Part shown: piece by piece, positions 41,860 through 49,222 of the stretch | Layout: each line of letters begins with the position of its first letter | Position numbering within the stretch: the stretch's first letter is position 1 | Assembly (NCBI RefSeq): GCF_008635795.1 | Contig: NZ_VWRQ01000016.1 | Location: 100,264-164,263 of the forward strand | Origin: Paenibacillus tepidiphilus | GTDB taxonomy: Bacteria; Bacillota; Bacilli; Paenibacillales; Paenibacillaceae | DNA length: 64,000 bases | Direction of reading: 5' to 3' | Notes under the pieces: generated by a model | What the model saw: the letters and a program-made list of their open reading frames with translations, nothing else | Told to the model about the DNA's origin: nothing | Database searches by the model: none | Made by a program: the position numbers and the translations under genes

Positions 41860-42552
41860 ATGATTGATGTTTACTATATGGATATTAATGAAGAGACCGG
41901 CGGAGACCTGTATGAGAAGCTTCTTGGGGCCTGCGCTCCCGGCAAGCGGGAAGAGGCGGAACAATATGTACGCGAGGCCGACCGCCGCAGGACCGTCTAC
42001 GGCGAGGCGCTGTCACGGTATATGATTGCGAAGCGCACCGGCATGCGGATGCGGGATATTGAAATCGGCCGGAACCCCTACGGCAAGCCTTTTGTGCAGG
42101 GGGACGGGGACTTGCATTACAATGTCTCGCATTCCGGCAGCCTGGTTGCCTGCGGCCTGGACCGCCAGGCCATCGGAATCGACGTGGAGCAGGTGCAGAA
42201 TATCGACATGGTGCTGGCGGAGCAATTTTTTCATATCCGGGAGTACAGCTATATTCTCTCACGCGAGTTCGGCCAGCGGATGAACGCTCTGTATGATTTC
42301 TGGACCTTGAAAGAGAGCTATGTCAAATATCTCGGAGTGGGGCTTTACATGCCGCTCAATTCTTTTTACTTCAGCATCGACGGGCCCTCCGTTACGCTTA
42401 ACGCCAAGGACAGCGTCTCCCCTTACTTTCAGCGCTGCCACATCCGGGAGCAATACAAGCTGGCGGTCTGTACCGGCCGGCCGGTCCCGGTAAGGCTGCA
42501 GCAGCTATCGCTGCATGAAATCATTGTGCATATCGACAGGGAGAGCGGCTAG
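41860..42552 (+). CDS. Sfp-type 4'-phosphopantetheinyl transferase
   Basis: This 230-residue Sfp-type enzyme transfers phosphopantetheine from CoA to the carrier Ser of the PKS, NRPS and ACP domains. Visible are YNVSHSG, the metal-binding GIDVEQV and the WTLKESYVKYLG motif. I place the start at ATG 41860 (MIDVYYMDIN). The open frame continues far upstream inside the permease gene, which is a shadow. The ribosome site is weak, with AAAGGA 14 nt upstream, so coupling to the permease gene is possible. It closes the core of the cluster. Confidence 0.93.
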   Translation: MIDVYYMDINEETGGDLYEKLLGACAPGKREEAEQYVREADRRRTVYGEALSRYMIAKRTGMRMRDIEIGRNPYGKPFVQGDGDLHYNVSHSGSLVACGLDRQAIGIDVEQVQNIDMVLAEQFFHIREYSYILSREFGQRMNALYDFWTLKESYVKYLGVGLYMPLNSFYFSIDGPSVTLNAKDSVSPYFQRCHIREQYKLAVCTGRPVPVRLQQLSLHEIIVHIDRESG

Positions 42553-42585
42553 GGCTCAATTCTCACTCACTAAGGAGTCGGCATT

Positions 42586-43128
42586 ATGAAGAAAATCGTC
42601 GCCATCTTCGGCGCACTCAGCACGGTGCTGTTTCTGGCCCATTTAATTGTGGCCTGCATTTATTACCTTGGACTGATGCCTTACAGCTTTATTCATATGA
42701 CTATCGGCGGCGTTCTGTCGATCACGATGTCGATCCATATGGTATTCGCACTCACGCTGATGGTGAAGAACCGTCAACGGGACAAGAAGGCCAAGCAGTA
42801 TCCGCAGCTCAACATGAGCCTGGTTCTCCAGTCGGCTTCCGGCATCTTTACCGGCATCTTTCTGTTGTTTCACATCCTCGTCATCGAGCTGGATAAATCC
42901 CAGACGTTTCAGGGCACGCTCTTCAGCATCCTTTATGTGGCGGTGGAGTTCGGCTTCGTACTGATCGTCGGCCTGCATATGGCGGTCAGTGTACCGAAGC
43001 ACTTCATCTCGATGGGAGCGGTCAAGAAGCGCGAGAATTATCCGAAGCTGATGCGCCGCACGCACATTGTTCTGGGTTTGATTCTGGTGGTCTACATGGT
43101 ATCCCAGATCGTATTCTGGACAGCGTAA
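42586..43128 (+). CDS. succinate dehydrogenase/fumarate reductase-like membrane anchor
   Basis: This 180-residue protein has five hydrophobic segments (near 6-30, 34-58, 78-102, 112-136 and 160-178) carrying several His residues that could ligate heme b (for example near 19, 37, 51, 95 and 130). Size, topology and position before a flavoprotein and an iron-sulfur gene match the cytochrome b anchor of Bacillus-type succinate dehydrogenase, though it is about 20 residues shorter. AAGGAG precedes the ATG. The gene starts only 33 nt after the phosphopantetheinyl transferase gene, so read-through from the biosynthetic operon is likely. Confidence 0.75.
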   Translation: MKKIVAIFGALSTVLFLAHLIVACIYYLGLMPYSFIHMTIGGVLSITMSIHMVFALTLMVKNRQRDKKAKQYPQLNMSLVLQSASGIFTGIFLLFHILVIELDKSQTFQGTLFSILYVAVEFGFVLIVGLHMAVSVPKHFISMGAVKKRENYPKLMRRTHIVLGLILVVYMVSQIVFWTA

Positions 43129-43176
43129 TCCGGAGGCCTGAAGGGAAACGAACAACGAGAGGAGTGTTAACATTTC

Positions 43177-44832
43177 ATGAACAAGATTGTAATCCTCGGC
43201 AGCGGGCTGTCCGGGTTGACGGCTGCTTTGAAGCTGGCGATGCAGGGGGCTGCGGTAACGCTGGTCTCGCCCGCGTATGCCGAGCGCTCCCAGTCTGTTA
43301 TGGCTATGGGCGGCATCAACGCCGCTCTGAATACGAAGGGCGAGGATGACTCGGTTGAGCAGCATTTTGTGGACACGATGCAGGGCGGAAGTTATCTGAA
43401 TGATCCCGAGGCAGCCGACAATCTGGTGCGGATGGCCCCGGAGCTTGTCCACTGGCTGGCGGAGCTCGGTGTGAACTTCACCCGGGACGAAGCGGGCCGG
43501 GTCGACCTGCGGAATTTCGGCGGGCAAAAGAAGAAGCGCACGGCTTATGCCGGCGCGCGCACCGGCAAGCAGATTATGGCGGCGGTGATTGCCGGCTGCC
43601 GCAAATATGAAGCAGACGGCACGATCGAGCGGCTGACCGGCTGGCGCTTCCATTCCTTGATCCTGGAAGGGGCGCAGTGCGCCGGCGCCGTCATCATCGA
43701 GGAGCGCACCCAGGCTCTGCGCAGCATTACGGCGGATGCCGTCATTATGGCGGTGGGCGGACCCAACGGGGTCTTCGGCCATACAACGGGCTCCCGCCTC
43801 AATGACGGTTATGCCGCCGGAGCCCTGCTGTCGCAAGGTGTGGAGTTCGCCAATCTGGAGATGATCCAGTATCATCCGACCACTGTTCATACCGCTACGA
43901 AGCAGATGCTCATTACAGAGGCGGCCCGCGGCGTGGGCGGCAGACTATATGTGTTAAGGGACGGGCAGCCCTGGTACTTTATGGAGGAGTGGTATCCGGA
44001 ACGCGGTGCACTGATGCCTCGGGATGTCGTCAGCCAGAGCATCTACAAGGTCTGCAATGAGCTGAAGCTTGGGATTAACGGCGGACAGACGGTGTATCTG
44101 GATATTTCCCATTTGCCGAAGGCGGTCATTGATTCGCAGCTGGATGAGGTAGTCAGTATTTGCCGGACGTATCTGAACCTTAATCCGTATGAAGAGCCCA
44201 TTCCGGTTGCCCCGGGTATTCACTACTTCATGGGCGGCATCAAGACGGATAAGCACCACCGGACGAATATCGCCAGGCTGTTCGCTGCGGGCGAATGCTC
44301 GGCCCAGTATCACGGCGCGAACCGGCTGGGCGGCAATTCGCTGCTTGGCGCAGTGTGCGGCGGAGTGGTAGCGGCGCAAAGCGCCGGGGCGGTAACCGGG
44401 ATCGGCAGTGCAGTGGCGGATGTAGCCGGACGTAGAGCACTTGCGGCTGCGGCGGGCGAACTGGAGCGCTGGAAGGGGACGGCGCCTTCGCCGCTGTCCG
44501 ATTACACGGCAGTCCGCCGCGAGCTGTCCAGCCTGATGTACGGGTCCATGGGCATTTACCGCAAGGAACGGGAGCTGCTGGCTGCCCGCAAGCGGATTGC
44601 TGAGCTGGAGCAGCGTGCTGCGGAGGCGCGGCATCCCTACAGTTATTACGAGGACCGCACGCTGTATGCCAATCTGCTGCTGGCCAAGGCGATGGTGGAG
44701 AGCGCACTGGAGCGCAAGGAGAGCCGTGGCGCACACCAGCGTACCGATTACAGCGAGAAGAACGACCGCCAGTTCAAGAAGCCGACCAATGCACGGGTTG
44801 CGGGCGGCGGGATTGCGGTGGATTTTGGATAA
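43177..44832 (+). CDS. fumarate reductase/succinate dehydrogenase-type flavoprotein
   Basis: This 551-residue flavoprotein is collinear with Bacillus SdhA. The FAD-binding ILGSGLSGL is at 6-14, with GGINAALNTKGEDDS, TAYAGARTG, YHPTT, PRDVVSQ, HYFMGGI and ANRLGGNSLLGA. In SdhA and FrdA the residue bearing covalent FAD is the His of RSHS. Here the motif is RSQS (Gln39), so FAD is probably bound non-covalently, which in related enzymes favours fumarate-type reduction over succinate oxidation. It is somewhat shorter than usual SdhA (about 585). It forms an operon with the anchor and iron-sulfur subunits. It may be a respiratory fumarate reductase or may act on another enoate. Confidence 0.88.
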   Translation: MNKIVILGSGLSGLTAALKLAMQGAAVTLVSPAYAERSQSVMAMGGINAALNTKGEDDSVEQHFVDTMQGGSYLNDPEAADNLVRMAPELVHWLAELGVNFTRDEAGRVDLRNFGGQKKKRTAYAGARTGKQIMAAVIAGCRKYEADGTIERLTGWRFHSLILEGAQCAGAVIIEERTQALRSITADAVIMAVGGPNGVFGHTTGSRLNDGYAAGALLSQGVEFANLEMIQYHPTTVHTATKQMLITEAARGVGGRLYVLRDGQPWYFMEEWYPERGALMPRDVVSQSIYKVCNELKLGINGGQTVYLDISHLPKAVIDSQLDEVVSICRTYLNLNPYEEPIPVAPGIHYFMGGIKTDKHHRTNIARLFAAGECSAQYHGANRLGGNSLLGAVCGGVVAAQSAGAVTGIGSAVADVAGRRALAAAAGELERWKGTAPSPLSDYTAVRRELSSLMYGSMGIYRKERELLAARKRIAELEQRAAEARHPYSYYEDRTLYANLLLAKAMVESALERKESRGAHQRTDYSEKNDRQFKKPTNARVAGGGIAVDFG

Positions 44833-44902
44833 TGGTGAATACGTTCACTAATGCCATACAAATTCAGAATGTCATGCTACCAAAGAGAGGGGCCGGTGGG
44901 CA

Positions 44903-45649
44903 GTGAGTATCAAAGTGAACATCAGGCGGCAGGAGAATGCCGATAAAGAGCCGTACTGGCAGAGCTTTGAATATAGCGGAGAAAGGCATGTGTCCGTCGC
45001 AACAATGATCGATGCCATCAACGGGGACATAGCGGCTTCCGCGAAAGGGGGCGAGCGCCCCATTGAGTGGGAATGCAGCTGTGAGCAGGGGCTATGCGGA
45101 GCCTGCGCCATGGTGGTCAATGACCGGCCGGGCTTGTCCTGCCAGATGTTCTGCGATGAGCTGGTGCAGGAGCAGCCCGAGATCCGCATTCAGGCGCTCA
45201 GCAAATTCCCGGTTGTTTGCGATCTAGTCGTGGACCGCAGTGAGATGTTCGAGGCGATGAAGGAGATGAAGTTGTGGCTGGAAGCCCCGGCCAAGGTCCG
45301 TCCCGTCAATCTGCCGCTGCAATATGAAGTATCGCAGTGCCTGATGTGCGGCAGCTGTCTGGAGGCCTGCGCGAATTATAGCCTGGGCGAGGCCTTCACA
45401 GGCATGCCGACGGCGATGTCGGCGCTTAACCTGACTTTAATGAGCGAGAACAAAGCCTACAAGAAGCAGTACACCAAGCGGGTCTACGAAGGCTGCTCTA
45501 AATCGTTGGCCTGCCAGGAGGTCTGCCCGATGGATATACCCATTGTCGAAGCGGTCTCGAAGATGAACCGGATTTCGGTCTGGAGCATGTGGAACCTGTT
45601 CGGCAAGCGGAAGCAGCCGGTTGGAATGACGGGTGTGAACATAGAGTAG
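44903..45649 (+). CDS. fumarate reductase/succinate dehydrogenase-type iron-sulfur protein
   Basis: This 248-residue protein has the three cluster sites of SdhB/FrdB: a [2Fe-2S] site (ECSCEQGLCGAC plus a later Cys), CLMCGSCLEAC, and a final CSKSLACQEVCP that matches the Bacillus-type spacing. The KFPVVxDLxVDRSxMF segment is typical of the family. The start is GTG 44903, with purine-rich sequence upstream. It passes electrons between the flavoprotein and the membrane anchor at the inner face of the membrane. Confidence 0.9.
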   Translation: MSIKVNIRRQENADKEPYWQSFEYSGERHVSVATMIDAINGDIAASAKGGERPIEWECSCEQGLCGACAMVVNDRPGLSCQMFCDELVQEQPEIRIQALSKFPVVCDLVVDRSEMFEAMKEMKLWLEAPAKVRPVNLPLQYEVSQCLMCGSCLEACANYSLGEAFTGMPTAMSALNLTLMSENKAYKKQYTKRVYEGCSKSLACQEVCPMDIPIVEAVSKMNRISVWSMWNLFGKRKQPVGMTGVNIE

Positions 45650-45773
45650 ATTTAGCAGATTGGGCTGAATAGTCACATCTGTCCATTCTTTGGTGATATG
45701 AATCCCTGGTACGGTTCAGCATTAGCCTTATACTGGAAGTATCTTGAAAGCAGAGAAGAAAGGGCTGAATAGC

Positions 45774-46532
45774 ATGGACCGTATCGCCGCATTTTCCAAT
45801 TCACAGGCAGCTTATTTACATTACACCCGGATGCCCTGGGGGCGCCTGTTCTACGAGACGGCGTGGCACCAGATTGACGAAGTAATGAATGACACGGGGG
45901 GGACCTTGCTCGATGCAGGCTGCGGGTTCGGGATTTCCAGCAATGAGTACAGTAGACGGGGGCACCGGGTAACGGGCCTTGAACCAACGGCGGACCTGCT
46001 GGAGCATGCTGCGGCGGGTGGGCAGTCCGTCCGCTATATTAACGCATCCCTGGAAGCGGCGGCAGAAGAGCTAGAGACTTACGACTGGATCTTCAGCCAT
46101 AACATTCTGGAGTATGTGGATGACCCGGCAGCCTTTATCCGCTTGATCGGCAGCTGTCAGGAAGCCGGAGGCTACTTGTCCCTGATCGCCCACAATCCGG
46201 CGGCCAAGGTGCTGAAGAGAGCCGTTGTGCTTAAGCAACCGGCTGAAGCACTGGCCGGTATGGACAGTGGCAAAGAGTACAGCGGCATTATCGGCACGGA
46301 TATCACGGTGTATTCCTGTGACCGGCTGACAGAATGGCTGCGGGAGGCGGGGTATGAGGTCACCGGGCATTACGGCATACATAATGTATACGGATATATC
46401 ACGGACAATGAGCTTAAGCAGGATGAAGCTTGGCATGAACAGATGAAGGATCTGGAGTTCGGATTGGGCAGTCGAAGCCCGTACAGGGAGATTGCGGTGT
46501 TTAGCCATCTAATTGCAAGAAAAATGGAGTAG
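45774..46532 (+). CDS. class I SAM-dependent methyltransferase
   Basis: This 252-residue protein has motif I LLDAGCGFGISS, the following acidic strand end (GLEP) and a FSHNILEYVDDP post-motif segment, as in CmoM/SmtA-like or UbiE-like enzymes. The substrate is not evident. I chose ATG 45774, with AAAGGG about 10 nt upstream. An in-frame TTG at 45744 would add ten polar residues. It is co-directional with the biosynthetic cluster but separated by 124 nt, so membership of the cluster is doubtful. Confidence 0.82.
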   Translation: MDRIAAFSNSQAAYLHYTRMPWGRLFYETAWHQIDEVMNDTGGTLLDAGCGFGISSNEYSRRGHRVTGLEPTADLLEHAAAGGQSVRYINASLEAAAEELETYDWIFSHNILEYVDDPAAFIRLIGSCQEAGGYLSLIAHNPAAKVLKRAVVLKQPAEALAGMDSGKEYSGIIGTDITVYSCDRLTEWLREAGYEVTGHYGIHNVYGYITDNELKQDEAWHEQMKDLEFGLGSRSPYREIAVFSHLIARKME

Positions 46533-46564
46533 CATGCTGCGGAGGGCCTCATTTAAAGTTCCGG

Positions 46565-46627
46565 AGATAAAAACCCGCCGATACGTACTTTAACGGACTC
46601 AGCGGCCTCTATTTCCCATTTTTATCT
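46565..46627. repeat. 63-bp imperfect palindromic element
   Basis: Nine-base perfect inverted arms (AGATAAAAA / TTTTTATCT) enclose an inner GCCG...CGGC pair. It is the only notable structure in the first half of the 321-base gap between the methyltransferase and the minus-strand gene. It could be an intergenic repeat or a weak terminator. Confidence 0.4.
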
Positions 46628-46727
46628 AGAGTACTCGTAGTAACTCAACGCTTGACGAATCAGCCCTTGGCTGGGACATATGACCGAACCCTTGCCCACA
46701 ATCTGCTAAAGCAATCTGCGGTAGTCG

Positions 46728-46772
46728 AAAAGAGCAAAACAGCGGTCCTCCATTGACCGGAGAGCCGCTGCT
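46728..46772 (-). terminator. rho-independent terminator (minus strand)
   Basis: Read on the minus strand, a CAGCGG-CTCTCC ... GGAGGA-CCGCTG stem is followed by TTTTGCTCTTTT. It lies about 80 nt downstream of the gene ending at 46854 and would end its transcript. Confidence 0.7.
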
Positions 46773-46853
46773 CTGGTTATTCTATATGCATTTCTTCCCG
46801 GTGAGCTGTCCAAGGCAGTGTCAACAACTATTTTGGGACATGCCCTTCATTCT

Positions 46854-47924
46854 TTACAGAATAGTAGCCAGCTTGTCATTCCGGAAGTACAAATAGGTAT
46901 TGCCGTACACAACGAGGCCCAGTGAATCGTTGGTGCGGTCCGGCTCGCCCCAGGCAAAGTATACTTCCTCAAAGCTCATTCCTACCACGACGCGCTCCTC
47001 CTGAATCGCTTTCCACATCTTGTCGCTGATTTTATATACGGTCCGGGGATTCTTGAAATAGAAGTACTGGTCGATCTCTTCTTCAATATCGCCCTCTGGA
47101 TCGGTTGTCATATAAAATTCCTCGCCGTTGGCCCGGCGAACCTGAACTTTCACAGCACTGTGATCCGGATCCGGCAACACGTTGAGAAGGGTTACCTTCT
47201 CCATGTTCGTGAACGGGCTGTCTTCAATAATCGAATTGTTGACCCAAGCCGTGAGGCCGTAATAAGTGCTCTTCAGGCCTTGCAGGTAAGCATCCGTATA
47301 AAGAGACTCTGTACCATACACCGGATCATCCAGCGTCCAGATGGTGCCGTCCATATGCTGAAGTGTAAACACCATGGTGGACCCTCCGTCATAGTCCACA
47401 TCAAGAACCCAGCTGTAATCCGGGAAGCCGAACACATATACCTTCTTCCCTACGGCAAGGCCCATCGTTCCCGGCAGCTTGCTGATGCTGGACAGTGTAG
47501 CGTTGCTCTTGGTCTTGCCTTCTTCGGTCGTCCACAAGAATATCGCTTCAGCGCTTGACGCGTATTTGCCTTCCAGATTACCGATCTTCAGCAGTGTCTT
47601 GAAGGACACATAATTCGAGTTCTTGTAGAGGATCGAATTGGTTGCATCCAGCTTGGCGGCTCCCTTGCCGCCGGTTAAGGTGACACCTGCCGAAGTGTCG
47701 GCGGTGATTCCCGGGATCTGCTGTGCGAGCTTTACCGGAATATAGGTGGAGCCGTTCGCAAGCAGTGATTTGACAGGTGAAGTTTGAAGCTTTCCGTCGA
47801 TAAAAGTCGCCAGCTCTGTGTAAACGGGTGCCTTTGCGGCTGCTGCCTGTCCCGTTCCATATGGCAAGAATACTCCCGTTACAAGCAGGAGCGCTGTGAG
47901 CAGCAGCGCCAATGTTTTCTTCAT
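46854..47924 (-). CDS. secreted protein with copper amine oxidase-like N-terminal domain
   Basis: This 356-residue protein has a Sec signal peptide (MKKTLALLLTALLLVTG, cleavage likely after GQAAA). Residues about 40-125 have the pattern of the copper amine oxidase N-terminal domain common in Paenibacillus (FIDGK, YIPVKLAQQIPG, YVSFKTLLKI). The C-terminal 60 residues (VVVGMSFEEVYFAWGEPDRTN) resemble the SmpA/OmlA-type fold of envelope proteins. It is probably extracellular. The function is unknown, and no oxidase active site is present. It lies 37 nt downstream of the lipoprotein gene on the same strand, and the two may be co-transcribed. Confidence 0.82.
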   Translation of the reverse strand: MKKTLALLLTALLLVTGVFLPYGTGQAAAAKAPVYTELATFIDGKLQTSPVKSLLANGSTYIPVKLAQQIPGITADTSAGVTLTGGKGAAKLDATNSILYKNSNYVSFKTLLKIGNLEGKYASSAEAIFLWTTEEGKTKSNATLSSISKLPGTMGLAVGKKVYVFGFPDYSWVLDVDYDGGSTMVFTLQHMDGTIWTLDDPVYGTESLYTDAYLQGLKSTYYGLTAWVNNSIIEDSPFTNMEKVTLLNVLPDPDHSAVKVQVRRANGEEFYMTTDPEGDIEEEIDQYFYFKNPRTVYKISDKMWKAIQEERVVVGMSFEEVYFAWGEPDRTNDSLGLVVYGNTYLYFRNDKLATIL

Positions 47925-47961
47925 TATAAAATCCCCCAGTGTATTAATGGCAGTCTGATCG

Positions 47962-48609
47962 TTATTCGTCTTTGAACTTGATAGAGGTCACTTTAATTTC
48001 GGCTGCGCCTGCTTTCCATTCCTTTGGCACCGTTTTGGCAGTATAAAACCGGTCGTTATCGAGCTGGAACGTATAGTTCGGCTTCAGTTCCGGATAATCG
48101 AAATCCATCTCGTTTACCGGGGTATAGCTCTCCTCGGCGATGTTGTTGCCATTCGCATCCTTGAAATATACGGTCAACTCAATTTCCCCGAGACTCTTGT
48201 TTCCTTTATTTTTGATTTTGAAGGTGACGCCCGGCACCTTGCCGTCCAGGAGCGAATCGTAATACTTGGCCTGGAAGTCATACACCTCAATCAGGTTGCT
48301 GATGTATTCCTCCTCGGCTGTTGTATTATAATTGCTTGTGTCTGCCGCAGCCGGGCTTGCTTCCTTCCGGTACAAGTCCAGATTCTCTTTTAGCTGCTCG
48401 TTTTCAGTACGTAGTTGAGTAAGCTCGGCTAATTGCGCGGCCTGTTCCTCCGCCTTCTTCTTTGTGCTGTCCAGATCCGCCGTTGCTGTGGCAAGTTTGG
48501 CGGAAAGATCGGCCTTCTCCTTCTCCAGTGCATCATACTTTCCTTGTGAGACGCAGCCGGCCAGCAGAAAAGGGATCATTAGCACGACGATCCATTTGGC
48601 TGTTTTCAT
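47962..48609 (-). CDS. lipoprotein with coiled-coil region
   Basis: This 215-residue protein has a lipoprotein signal with lipobox LLAGC (Cys near 19). A coiled coil follows (about 25-80, regular heptads of Leu and Ala with Lys and Glu), then a C-terminal beta-rich domain of about 110 residues. The start at 48609 has GGAGGAAAA just upstream on the minus strand. The open frame runs further back, but without a ribosome site and with a poor signal peptide. It is divergent from the AraC-type regulator gene. The function is unknown; a cell-surface sensor or structural role is plausible. Confidence 0.82.
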   Translation of the reverse strand: MKTAKWIVVLMIPFLLAGCVSQGKYDALEKEKADLSAKLATATADLDSTKKKAEEQAAQLAELTQLRTENEQLKENLDLYRKEASPAAADTSNYNTTAEEEYISNLIEVYDFQAKYYDSLLDGKVPGVTFKIKNKGNKSLGEIELTVYFKDANGNNIAEESYTPVNEMDFDYPELKPNYTFQLDNDRFYTAKTVPKEWKAGAAEIKVTSIKFKDE

Positions 48610-48790
48610 ATTTTCCTCCGAATCTAACAAACTGATAATAAATGACAGATTACAGTCTAGCAGCTCTAGGAAAAATTTACTACATAAATGTTCTTGCTCC
48701 TGTGACACTGTGGTGAATCCTTTATTCCCGCCGCACAGGGTTGTGAGGCATTACATGCGATGTTCGACAAAATGTGAGCAAATGACAGGA

Positions 48791-48819
48791 CTGACAACTA
48801 TAATTTATGTTATTATAAC
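48791..48819 (+). promoter_or_regulatory. putative promoter of the AraC-type regulator
   Basis: CTGACA (48791-48796) and TATAAC (48814-48819) with a 17-nt spacer. The start codon at 49223 is about 400 nt away, and the leader would contain the whole inverted-repeat element at 48865-49079. Confidence 0.4.
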
Positions 48820-48864
48820 AACAAGCGGGGGCGGACGATGGGCCGTCCCGAACATTCCCTCAAC

Positions 48865-49079
48865 CTATATAAGTTGAACAGAAGAACCACACAAAAAGAT
48901 GGGAGTGCGGAGGGGGAGTTTGGAACTGCAGGAGCGATAGCGTCCGCCTTTGTCACCGGATTTCAACCGCTAAAAGCGGTTTGAATTATGAAATCTGGGG
49001 ACAACAGCGGCCGAAAGTCCAAACATTCCCCGCAGTACGACCAAAGCTTATGTGAATTTCAGAGGTTCAACATATATAG
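48865..49079. repeat. MITE-like 215-bp element with 15-bp terminal inverted repeats
   Basis: CTATATAAGTTGAAC at 48865-48879 and GTTCAACATATATAG at 49065-49079 are inverted copies with one mismatch. The inside is GC-richer, codes for nothing convincing, and has a smaller palindrome (CCGCTAAAAGCGG near 48969). It lies between a promoter-like pair and the regulator gene. It looks like a non-autonomous mobile or intergenic repeat element. Confidence 0.55.
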
Positions 49080-49150
49080 ACCTACACTTTCATAGATACA
49101 CACAACACGCGCAGCAAGTTACTCTTCAGTGATTTTTGAAGGTTATTCCT

Positions 49151-49180
49151 AGAGAAGCCCGCTGCGTGCGCGGCTTCTCT
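49151..49180 (+). terminator. strong hairpin in the regulator leader
   Basis: An AGAGAAGCC/GGCTTCTCT stem is followed by GTTTATGTT, about 40 nt before the regulator start. The T run is poor. It could be an old terminator or an attenuator. Confidence 0.4.
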
Positions 49181-49188
49181 GTTTATGT

Positions 49189-49202
49189 TGGTAACGTTTA
49201 CA
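49189..49202. promoter_or_regulatory. cre-like site upstream of the regulator gene
   Basis: On the minus strand the bases read TGTAAACGTTACCA, one mismatch from the cre consensus TGWAANCGNTNWCA. It is 20 nt before the regulator start codon. CcpA control is inferred. Confidence 0.5.
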
Positions 49203-49222
49203 GAGACAATAGGGGGAGAACC

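Noticed and set aside
45744..45773. TTG start for the methyltransferase
   Set aside because: The added residues are polar and contain the purine-rich ribosome site of the ATG at 45774.
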